In this document: in pieces, positions 44,262 through 53,605 of the stretch
Numbering within the stretch: position 1 is the stretch's first letter
How the letters are laid out: every line of letters starts with the position of its first letter
DNA from: Brachionus rotundiformis
Taxonomy: Eukaryota; Rotifera; Eurotatoria; Ploima; Brachionidae
Direction: 5' to 3'
Assembly: GCA_016802295.1 (NCBI GenBank)
Contig: JAESIW010000107.1
Coordinates: 108,439 to 172,438 of the forward strand
DNA length: 64,000 nucleotides
Translations under genes and position numbers: made by a program
The notes under the pieces: model-generated
What the model was told of the DNA's origin: nothing
Database searches by the model: none
Seen by the model: the letters and a program-made list of their open reading frames with translations, nothing else

Positions 44262-47200
44262 ATGATAATTTATGGACTTTATGTTTTAATGGTACTCATA
44301 TGTGTACCATCCAGGGAACTAATCGAAATTGGCACTGATTTCAAATTTGATTTTTATTCCAGCAATTATCAGACAACCATGCCAAAAATAGCCCAAAAGA
44401 CCAAACTAACCATTGCCATTATGCTACCACAAGACTACATTCGTCTACGCAATTTTAATGTCTGCATTAAAAAAGAAATGGATCGAATTAACAAGGGCAA
44501 TTGGTCGTTTAACAAATACTTCTATTTAGATAGGTGAAAAATTAATAATCTTAAAGAGTTTAAAATGAATTATTTTTTTTATTATCTAGTTATACAATTA
44601 TAATACATAAAAATTTTGATGATATAGCCCAGACTATATGTGCATTGCTCAATACACAATCCAATACGGCTATTTATATTAATTATAATGATTTTTCACC
44701 GATTGAGGCCATTAATAGTAGACTGTTCCTAAAGTTCGCTACATTTGTCAACATGCCCGTCATGACTTACATACCAAATGCATATGCCACAGTAAGAACA
44801 TTTTTTATCTATTCTTTTACATTTGATAAAAATTTGCAATTACTGGCTCAATTATGGGTTATTAATTCCCATTCCCGAGCTCATTCTCTCAATTGGGATT
44901 CCATAATTTACAATGCATCTGAATGATTAGTGTATTTCTATTGAAACTACTTGGAAGAATTATTCCATGAGACAGTTGATGATCAATTCAAATAGTTTTT
45001 CTTAGATATTTGAATGAGTTTATAAGTTAGTTTAAATAATTTTAATGTAACACGCTTAGCATGTTAAGTAAATGTGAAAAATTAATAATTTTAAAGAATG
45101 TTTTCTCACCTAATTGATCAAATCGATTTTAAAACTTTTATTTTTTTATCTATTTATTTATTTTCATTTAGCGCCAATTCTGGCGATGTAGTAAAATTAT
45201 AAAATGTTAGAGAAAAATTATAATATAAATTAGAAATTGTTTTTTAGAAGAATAATTTTTCTAATTTAAATTCGAGATTGAAAAATTTTAAGAATTTGTA
45301 CAATAATGAAATTTGATTTTTACATAATATTTGGCATAAAAAGTTTTAATCTATTAATTATTCATTTAAACTTACACTTGTTTGTATCTTTTTTTTTCTT
45401 GTGATTTTTAGAATGTATTTATAAGAAGGTTGAGGAGTGAAAATTTTTTATTAATTATTTCATATTTTTGTACAGTACAAATCTGAAATAAGTTAACAGC
45501 ATGTCTCAAATGTTCAATCAGGTTTTCGAAAATTTTCAAACATCTTTGTAGTTGTAGCAGCCGTTTCCATTGAATTTTTCTATAGACTCTTAGAAACAAG
45601 CAGTAGATTTTGATTTAACCACATCATCTGGCAACCTGTTTGAGAAAAAATCATGTCTGGCGCTAACCGCAGCTGCAAAATCATTTCTAATTTGAGCATA
45701 GAAACTTTCTCTCTGAATTGTGATGTTATTCGCTCTCAATGCTGCGGCAGAACCCTTTTTTCCTGATCCTTTAGACAAATCTCTAACCAGATCCACTTTT
45801 CTAATCTATTAACTAATTTGTACATTTCAATCAAGTCTCCTCTAACTCTTCTTTCACTAAGCCTTGTCAAACCCAGTTTAGCCAACCTCATCTTATACGA
45901 CATATTGCTTAGAGTCATAGATATTTTTGTCGCCCTCTTTTGTACCTTCTTTAACATATACACATTTTTTTTCATACTCGGATTCCAAACCTGCACTACA
46001 TACTCTAGGTGAGATCTCACCATGAATGCATACAATCTTACCCACAACCTTTCCTCTCTCTTTGCAAACGTACGCTTTAGCACTTTAGCATTCCAGGTAC
46101 CTTATTCGCTTTTGCACAAACATTTTTTGCTTGGCAGGTCCATTTTAAATCTGTCTTTTAAAATTAGACCGCCACTCCTAGATTCCTCTCACACTCTGTG
46201 GTCGTTAATTTAATTGAGTTTTTTTCACCGCATCTTGCCTCATATTTATGCCTTTCATTTTGTCTACCAAAATGCATCACTTTACACTTATCAGCACACA
46301 GTCCCATGCGTCACACATCTATCCATTGACACTCTATACAGTCAACCCTCGTTAATCCGGCCTAATTCGGAGAATATTTTTCCGCCGGATTGTCGAAACT
46401 GCCGAACTCTTGATAGTCCGGCATTATGGGAAAATCTAAATTTAGCCGGATTAAATAAAAAGATATTTGAAAAAGCTATAACTTAGCTTGTTCTTTTAAC
46501 AAATCATCGTGTGACATTTACACCATGTGAACGAACGTCAGCTAACCATAAAATCAAAAACTCTTCTTGAGTCATTTTTGGATAATCCTGACGATAAAAA
46601 ATAATTTGTCTTTTTCTGTTCAACAGTCAATTCTTTTTTAGATCTTTTTTGAATTGTTTTACTATTAACTAATTTTATTTTGAAAACATGGACAAACAAA
46701 TAGAGAACAAAAGAACAATAAAAGAATAAAAATTTTTTTGTCATACGCGTGCAAAATATTTTTGGCCGAATTAAGTTACAAAAATATACGTAATTTATAA
46801 AGAAGGTGTTAATTGTCTTGGCCGAATTATCGAATTTATCCGGCCTTAATTTGCCGGATTATTAAAAGCTTTTATAATGATTTACATAAAAAAGGAAAAG
46901 GGAAAATGGAAAATTATTCAGCAATCGAATTTGCCGAATAATCGAAGGTCGGATAAACGAGGGTTGACTGTAGATCTTTCTGTAACATGTGTCTTTTGTA
47001 GACTTTATCAAATAGTAGGGGTCCAAGAGCAGATCCTTGTGGAACTCAACTCAAAACCTCTGACCATTCAGAAACTACATCACCAGGTACAACTCGCTGA
47101 GTTCTCTTACTCGAAAAGTTTATTTTTTGTTAAATTTTTATAGAATTCTAAATAAATCTTTCCTGTGAATATTTTTGAAATAAAAAACTTTAGACAATAA

Positions 47201-50200
47201 GTTAATAAAATTATTTTAATTCAAATTTACATAACATGTTAAGCGTGTTACATTAAAATCTTTAGATTAAAATAGAGACTAATTCTAATATCTAAAGATA
47301 AACTCTTTGAATTTGAATGATATATTGATTTGATCAAAATCTTCAAGATAATTTTGTCCTTCATAGGGTACTAAAAAATACACTTAAAGCCTTGATGAAT
47401 ATTTTTCTTCATCAAAGCATCATATTATACTTTTTTTGATAATTGTGTCTCATAAAAAATTTGTAGAGTAAATAAAATTTTTCTGATTTGATTAAATGAA
47501 TATAATTATGAAACAAAATAAAGTTTAAATGAATAAATCTTATCATTATTGTGTAACTGATGAAACTCGTTTTGTGCCAACAAAAAATTACTAATAACTT
47601 ATTTTTGATAAAATAAAAAAATTAAACTAATAAATGAATTATTAAAATTAATTAAAATTGTCATATTTTTTAAGAATAGACCAAGAAAAAATGAGATTCA
47701 GCTAGCTCCGACCATGTACCACCAGGTTGAAGCCATGATGAGCCTAATGGTCCGCTATGAGTGGCAAAAATATTCAATCATAGCTACAGACTATTCAGGA
47801 TCCCATGAATTCCTAAGGGCCGCTGAAAACCTACAATATTCTCATTTGAGTCTTAAAAAATTTCAAATTTTATCAGTTGTTAAATTAAAACTAAAAAAAA
47901 ACCGAATGAATAAGACAGAAATTATCCGCAGGTTTAGACTCCTGGCACCAGAGACCAGAGTTATTCTGCTCCACTGTCACATGTAAAAATACTCAACACT
48001 TTCTCTTTTTTTCCATTAATTATTCCAATTTCAAGAGATGAGACCAACACAATATTTGAAATAGCTAATCATTTGGGACTCATGACCTATGAATACATGT
48101 GGATCTTTACCAAAAACGTAATTGATAGCCAATTGTACAACAATTACAGATACAATCATTTTCCAATTGGATCTCTAGGTAAGACCGGACATTAAACAAG
48201 CTAGAATAAACCAATTTAAAAAGCATTGTGGTCAAGCAATAGTGCAGACGAGATGTGTGACACAATAGTTCACAATTCAATGAGAATTTGGGCCAGTGCA
48301 GTTGAAAATTTTTACCATTCTATCAATAAAGACCAGCTGAATGTGATTGTACCGCACACAAAATGCTGGAATGGAACTGATTTTGATTTCAATAGCATTA
48401 AATACCATTATGGCAAAAACTTTCATCAGTATTTTATATTTTCTATAATAAAATAATTTTTTATCTACTTAATTTTGAAGCAACTTGCTCAAAGCATCTA
48501 TTGACAAAGGTGATAAAGGCTTTATGAAATTTAACCAAAGTGGTGTTCTGGATTCAGTAGAATTTAAGATATGGAATTTGAATCAAAAGTATGAATGGAA
48601 ACAGGTAAGTTTGAACTCAATAAATATATTAATAGATAGAGAGTTGTTAAATGAAGATAAAATATCATTAATTAATATTAGAAAAAAAAGCCCCCAGGGA
48701 GGATCGAACTCCCGACCCCCAGTTTACAAGACTGGTGCTCTAACCACTGAGCTATGGAGGCTCCGTTCTCCATGTATCTTCTTAAAACTTAAAAAAAATT
48801 AAATATGTCTATTTAATAAATATTTTTTATATAATAATTTATAAAATCTTATTGCTGGATGGAATTTAATTTTTTTCAAAATAATAATAAATGTATTTAT
48901 TTTGTAATTGATATATTGACAAATTTAATTGACAAAAATTAAAACTGTATATGAGAAAATGTTATGAGGCTATAGAAGCCTCCATAGCTCAGTGGTTAGA
49001 GCACCAGTCTTGTAAACTGGGGGTCGGGAGTTCGATCCTCCCTGGGGGCTTTTTTTGTCTAAAAATTTTTCCAATTAGGTTGGCTCTTGGATCAATAAAG
49101 AAATTCTAATGGATGATTTGGTATGGCCTGGAAAACAGCATAAACCACCGCTTGGAAAGCCTATAAAATTTCATCTGAAAGTAGTGACACTCGAGGAGCC
49201 TCCATTTGTTATATTTAAGCATCCTCTACCTGACGGAACATGTCCAACCAAATCTCTGATTGTTCGCGTGACCAAAGAAGAAAAGTAACTTGCTAAATTA
49301 CCAAGTAAACCAATATTAAACTTTGCAGTGCATTGAATCGAAGTGATCCGACTCAGTTTCGCTGTGCAAGTGGCTTTTATGTTGATTTGATGATAGAATT
49401 AAGTGACAAATTGCAGTTTACCTTGGATATTTATCAAGTTGAGGACAAACTTTGGGGTGGCAAATCAAAAAATGGTGAATGGAACGGACTTATAAAAGAT
49501 CTAATAACAAATAAGGCAGATCTGGCAATGACTTCATTGAAAATAACCACTGAAAGAAGCGAAATAATCGATTTCAGCATTCCTTTTATGGAAACAGGAA
49601 TTGCCATTGTGGTCAGTTTGAGACCAGGCACCATATCAACTACTGCTTTCTTAAGTACAAAAATAAAATCATAAATAAATAAAATGTATATTATTATTTA
49701 TCTAGAGCCTTATGACTATTTGATTTGGATAATGCTTTTGTTGGTAACACTTCATTCAGTGGCCATTTCTGTCTTTCTCTTCGAATGGATAGTTCTCAAA
49801 TTCAGACACAAAAAGAAAAAAGCCAAAAGAGCATTTGAGTTTATTAATGATCCAAAATTAAAAGTAAACAATCATTAAATTAATTAGATAATAATTTTTT
49901 AAATAATCTAAATAAATTAAAAAGAAATCCGATCCGAATGCCAAAGCTTTCACATTGGTTAAAATAAATGGTAAAAAAATAAAATAAAAAAAATATCTAT
50001 TTTTATTAAATTTAAAAGATAAATCAAAATTTACATTTGGCAAATCACTGTGGTTGGTGTGGGTTTTGTTGTTTCGAGTAGCCACCAAGACTCAGCAGCC
50101 GTCTGGATTCGCCAGCAAATTCATGGTTAACATATGGGCAACGCTTTGCTTGGCATTCACGGCCTCGTATACGGCCAATCTTGCCGCCTTCATGATTATT

Positions 50201-51413
50201 CGCGAAGAGTTTCCGGACCTGAAGGGAGTCGATGATCCAAGACTTACCAATCCATACAGCTACAAGCCTGCCTATAAATTTGGTACTGTGAGCAGCGGGA
50301 GCACAGAAGAAGTGATAAAAAAAAATCATCCCATAATGCATGACTACATGAAAAAATACATGGCTAATAACGCGTCACATGGCATCGATTTGGTAAAGCG
50401 GAGAAAACTGGACGCCTTTTTATATGACGCCGTAATTCTTGATTACAGGGCTGGACAGGATGATGGCTGCAAATTAAGAGTGGTTGGCTCATGGTATTCA
50501 ATGACTGGCTATGGCATAGCTTTGCCAAAAGGCTCCAAGTACAAAGAAATGATAGACAGAAAAATAGTTGAATACTCTCACTCGGGTGAGCTTGAGCGCA
50601 CTCAAAGGTTCTGGTTTTCTGGCACATGCAAAAATGTGGAAGAAAGTAACCGCAACAGTGACCAATTCGGACTTTTACAGTCCTCTTCGGTCTTTATTCT
50701 CCTTATTGCTGGTGTTGTAATTGCATTGGTCATTTTATTTGCTGACATCATCTTCAGCTCTTATTTGTCAAAAAAATTCAAAAAAATTTGGTTCTACGAA
50801 AGGTCCTCTGCGCCCAAATTGAGCGAACTAAACATAAAAATAATCAAAAATTTATTAGTAAGTATATTTGTTTTATCAAAAGTTAGATTGGCAAGGGGAT
50901 GTAGCTCAAATGGTAGAGCGCTCGCTTAGCATGCGAGAGGTACCGGGATCGATACCCGGCATCTCCAGGCCGTGATAGTATAGTGGTTAGTACTTCTCGT
51001 TGTGGCCGAGACAACCCAGTTTCGAATACTGGTCACGGCATATTTTTAAACTTTTATCCAGATCTCAAGGAATAAACTGGCCAACAACCAAGACCAATGC
51101 TGTCCCAATGCGCAATGCTTACATGAAAAAAACTCGCTCAAAGAAGAGCTCGTCTATCTCAGGTCTTTGTTAAAGTACCAAATTTTTTTTATTTTTTTTT
51201 TCCAATTTAAAATAAATAAATTCATTATTGCCTAGAGACCAAGCTTTGGAAGCTAGACAAAATGACCAAATTTGTTCAAGATCAATTCCGAATTTAAGCA
51301 TCTCAAGTGCTCACAGAGACCCTACTAGACATGGAAGAAAAATATTCATCCAAAGCTCAGATGAATTGACAAAATTTATACAAAAAAGAAATGAGCTCGA
51401 GACAATTCTTTAA
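44262..51413 (+). CDS. Ionotropic glutamate receptor, NMDA GluN2-like subunit
   Basis: Thirteen exons: 44262-44533, 44590-44791, 47675-47982, 48036-48178, 48224-48428, 48481-48604, 49079-49284, 49329-49654, 49706-49863, 49925-49970, 50019-50857, 51062-51162, 51236-51413; all phases agree, 1035 residues. Order: hydrophobic N-terminus, amino-terminal domain (to ~420), S1 ligand lobe (~430-600) with TSLKITTERSEIIDFS, M1 (~603-625), pore loop, M3 with SYTANLAAF (~713-721), S2 with FGTVSSGSTEEVI, LDAFLYDAVILDY and SMTGYGIAL, M4 (SVFILLIAGVVIALVILFA), short tail. The binding Arg, the Ser-Thr pair, Asp and Tyr of GluN2 glutamate sites are present. S2 wording is closest to insect Nmdar2. At the pore Q/R/N site the residue is Arg (codon 50075-50077). 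GluN3 is less likely because the Ser-Thr and LDAFxYD motifs are GluN2-like. Introns carry four tRNAs and nested transposons. Confidence 0.9.
45150..47115 (-). mobile_element. Degenerate LINE reverse transcriptase, interrupted by a pogo-like element
   Basis: Minus strand, from 47115: VVPGDVVSEWSEVLS, then VPQGSALGPLLF, the conserved RT motif with Gly replaced by a stop (SGVPQGS to S*VPQGS). After LLF the frame goes on to LQKDLE, so about 40-50 residues with the catalytic YADD box are deleted. Beyond the inserted element (46339-46970) it continues: ADKCKVMHFGRQNERHKYE, VRSHLEYVVQVWNPSMKKN, RVRGDLIEMYKLVN, DFFSNRLPDDVV and, in another frame, FNGNGCYNY. The UTR ends with a CGCC-AGAATT-GGCG hairpin and an AAATAAATA tail near 45155. 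Jockey/CR1-like; inactive. Confidence 0.85.
46339..46970. mobile_element. Non-autonomous pogo/Tigger-like DNA transposon with TA target duplication
   Basis: The element begins CAGTCAACCCTCGTTAATCC and ends in the inverted copy GGATAAACGAGGGTTGACTG; the ~24 bp termini differ at two positions. TA dinucleotides flank both ends (46337-46338, 46971-46972). The CAG..CTG ends and TA duplication are typical of Tc1/mariner-pogo elements. It is 632 bp and contains no transposase ORF. Removing it and one TA joins the host LINE frame (LQKDLE then CQWIDV), direct evidence of insertion. Confidence 0.92.
48689..48761 (-). tRNA. tRNA-Thr (UGU)
   Basis: 73 nt on the minus strand. The acceptor stem pairs GCCTCCA with TGGGGGC, with a T discriminator. 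D arm TAGCTCAGTGGTTAGAGCA (A box), anticodon loop CTTGTAA (anticodon TGT), T arm GGGAGTTCGATCCTCCC (B box). A run of T follows the 3' end as Pol III terminator. No intron. Lies in the GluN2 intron 48605-49078, antisense to the host gene. Confidence 0.95.
48978..49050 (+). tRNA. tRNA-Thr (UGU), identical inverted copy
   Basis: 73 nt, identical to the minus-strand copy at 48689-48761 and diverging from it with 216 bp between the 5' ends. Same arms and TGT anticodon, followed by TTTTTTT as terminator. It is in the same intron, sense to the host gene, 28 bases before the next exon. Confidence 0.95.
50895..50967 (+). tRNA. tRNA-Ala (AGC)
   Basis: 73 nt. Acceptor stem GGGGATG with CATCTCC and discriminator A; A box TAGCTCAAATGGTAGAGC; anticodon stem-loop CTCGCTTAGCATGCGAG with AGC; B box GGGATCGATACCC. 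No T run follows, and a second tRNA starts after a single base. Lies in the GluN2 intron 50858-51061. Confidence 0.95.
50969..51040 (+). tRNA. tRNA-His (GUG)
   Basis: 72 nt. Acceptor stem GCCGTGA with TCACGGC, discriminator A; D arm AGTATAGTGGTTAGTAC; anticodon stem-loop TCTCGTTGTGGCCGAGA with GTG; T arm CCAGTTTCGAATACTGG. TATTTTT follows as terminator. One base after tRNA-Ala, so the two are probably made as one precursor. The G-1 of tRNA-His would be added after transcription. Confidence 0.95.
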
Positions 51414-51623
51414 TAATATGATAAAAAATTTTATTTTATACTTGAATAAAATTTAATTCTAATTGAAAAATAATAAAGCTTCAAAAATTCTCTATTATTT
51501 CTATTTATAAACCTCCCAGTCTCTTTAAATTTTCTCTCCAATTCAAAAATATAAACTTAAACAGTTTATAAGTAGTATTTTATTTAAATTATTTTGAAAT
51601 TTTTGTTTAAATAATTCTAAATA

Positions 51624-52478
51624 TTAAAAAATGTGAGTTTTGTTCGAACAAAATATGTATTGAATCTTGCTGGTATCTTGCAACAAGCCGCTGTCCCACA
51701 ATGTCGAGAAAGTAAATGATGAGGAAATAAGACAGAACAGGTTGTTCAGAACACCGGTAATGCATAGACCAGCATAGGGATCATTCAATGAATACATTAT
51801 ATACTTTACAAAAACACTAAAGTTCACACTTTGTCTGCCAGAGAGAACAAAATCTTTGGTATAGGAAATTTTTGGCAATGTTATGTGAGAATTTCTGTTC
51901 AGCTGCAGGGACAAATTTTTCATGCTCACTGAAAAATAGTTTTCATTGGTAATTCGGAACACTTCCTCAAACTCGAGGATAATTCCCAATGTGGTAGAAT
52001 TTTTGTCTGTTATCAGCGTATAGTTGTACGGATAAACATCCGATTTGACTGCTGAAATGATAATTTTGCGCGGAGACAACCAAAATACAAGCAATATGAC
52101 AACTATAATACAAATGGAAACAGTCAACAAAATCCACAACCATCTTTAGAATTTTATTTTAATTTTTTATTAGGTTATTTTTGATTATATAGATTAATTA
52201 AAAAAAAATTACATTCGTTTTGGTTTAAGTCTGTTGTCTGAGACAGGTATCAAAGCGACTAGTTTATTCTCTTCCTCTAAAGACTAGATTAGCATGTTTC
52301 TATAAGTGCTGAACTATTTACCTTGGTAAATTTTTCCTGTGCCTTTACATGTTGGACATTTTTTTTCTCTATTCAAGAATGTTTGGTAGCTAGATCTGGC
52401 AGTTTCTTGGTAACTTTCATTATCTAGGTCAAGCAGGCCAGATCGACTGCTATCGCTTCTCAGATTTTCCTCGCCCAT
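51624..52478 (-). CDS. TMEM106: TMEM106 family lysosomal type II membrane protein
   Basis: Three exons: 52478-52322, 52276-52213, 52143-51624; 246 residues. The cytosolic N-terminus has KKCPTCKGTGKI, equivalent to the VTCPTCQGTGRI zinc-like motif of the family, then ENKLVALIPVSDNRLKPKR (vertebrate QLVALIPYSDQRLRPRR). A single membrane helix follows (LWILLTVSICIIVVILLVFW), then the lumenal LEA2-like beta domain with PRKIIISAVKSD, ITNENYFSVSMKNLSLQLN and two late cysteines (GLCITG, YIFCSN). Several N-glycosylation sequons are visible. TMEM106 proteins sit in late endosome/lysosome membranes and affect acidification and trafficking. It lies tail to tail with the GluN2-like gene. Which vertebrate paralogue (A, B, C) it matches cannot be told. 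Confidence 0.92.
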
Positions 52479-53605
52479 CACCCAATTTTTTTATGAATTT
52501 CACTTTATTTAAAAATTTTGAAAAATTAAAAACTTATTCTATTCTTTAATCTATTGTTTCCAAGTCATGAGACCTTTCTTATCAAGCTAAGGTAATGTAA
52601 ATCACAATCTGAAAAATGTGATAAAAAAAAAGTTAAATCTTACAGAGTTCGTACAGATTTTGGTGTTATGACTTGCGCTATATATCAAAATTATGATTAC
52701 TTGGTACAAAATGCATGTACATACTCTTAATAATCTACTTTACAAAGAATTATTATATTTAAGGAATTAAGATAACAAAATTTTGAGTTTACAAACAAGC
52801 TGTGTGAACGATACTCAAATTGATAGTATCGTTTAAATTCTTTAATAGACCCAAAAAAAATTAATTGTCACCAATTTAAGTAATCATTTAATATCAAAAA
52901 ATTCATTGATATGTGAAAATTAATTTTGGCCAATTTTGACTTCCAGATTTTGATCAAATGACCACTGGATGGTGTCCAACCAAAAATTAACAAAAAAGTC
53001 TCATTAAAAAAGAAATTTAATTAATAAACAATAATTTTATATTATTTGCAAAGAATTTTAGCAGCTAATAAGAAAATTTAACTAATTTTTTTAAAAATAA
53101 TTTTTCATAATTTATCTTGTATAACAAAAATTTGAATAACAAGAATTTTTTGCTTTCTCCAGAGTATTGTTTTCATGTAAGCTTATGAAAAATTTGTTTG
53201 GTATCTTTATTTTGGATTATATTTTAATTATCTTATCTATAAGATGCTTACAAAGCCAAATTGACTCCTTAATTTAAATAAAACGATTGCGTTTAAATTA
53301 ATTTCATCCTTTTTTTGACTAATTAAGTAATATTTTAAAAATTTCAACTAACTAGCTTGTGAAAACTAAAATAAATAATATTTGATAAACCATTAATTAA
53401 TTCCATTCACCGAAAATTCGATCAATAGAGCTCCAAATGCTAAATTTAGCTTTAAATTTAAATGATTTTGATTAAGATAAGTCCAACGATATTTTTATTC
53501 CAAAGCTTTAACTAATTAAAACGTAATAAAAATTAACTTAAGTCAAGTCATGTAAATAAATGTTATATATTTACTGGCAATGTTTACATAAATCAAGTTT
53601 CAACC
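52479..53605. other. Intergenic gap between divergent TMEM106 and peroxidase genes
   Basis: 1.1 kb of AT-rich sequence with no ORF or recognised repeat. It should hold both promoters. Confidence 0.45.

Larger units (their letters stand above)
44925..47390. mobile_element. Long inverted-repeat element in the GluN2 intron
   Basis: Arms at about 44925-45075 and 47225-47390 are inverted copies; the best part, ATTTTAATGTAACACGCTTA plus flanks, matches in about 33 of 35 positions, and similarity (~75%) extends ~130 bases. A LINE fragment fills the space between. It looks like a palindromic DNA element split by the LINE. Confidence 0.65.

Noticed and set aside
48224..48428. GluN3 rather than GluN2 identity for the receptor
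   Set aside because: A few S2 residues recall GluN3, but the Ser-Thr glutamate pair, LDAFLYD and GSWYSMTGYG favour GluN2/Nmdar2.
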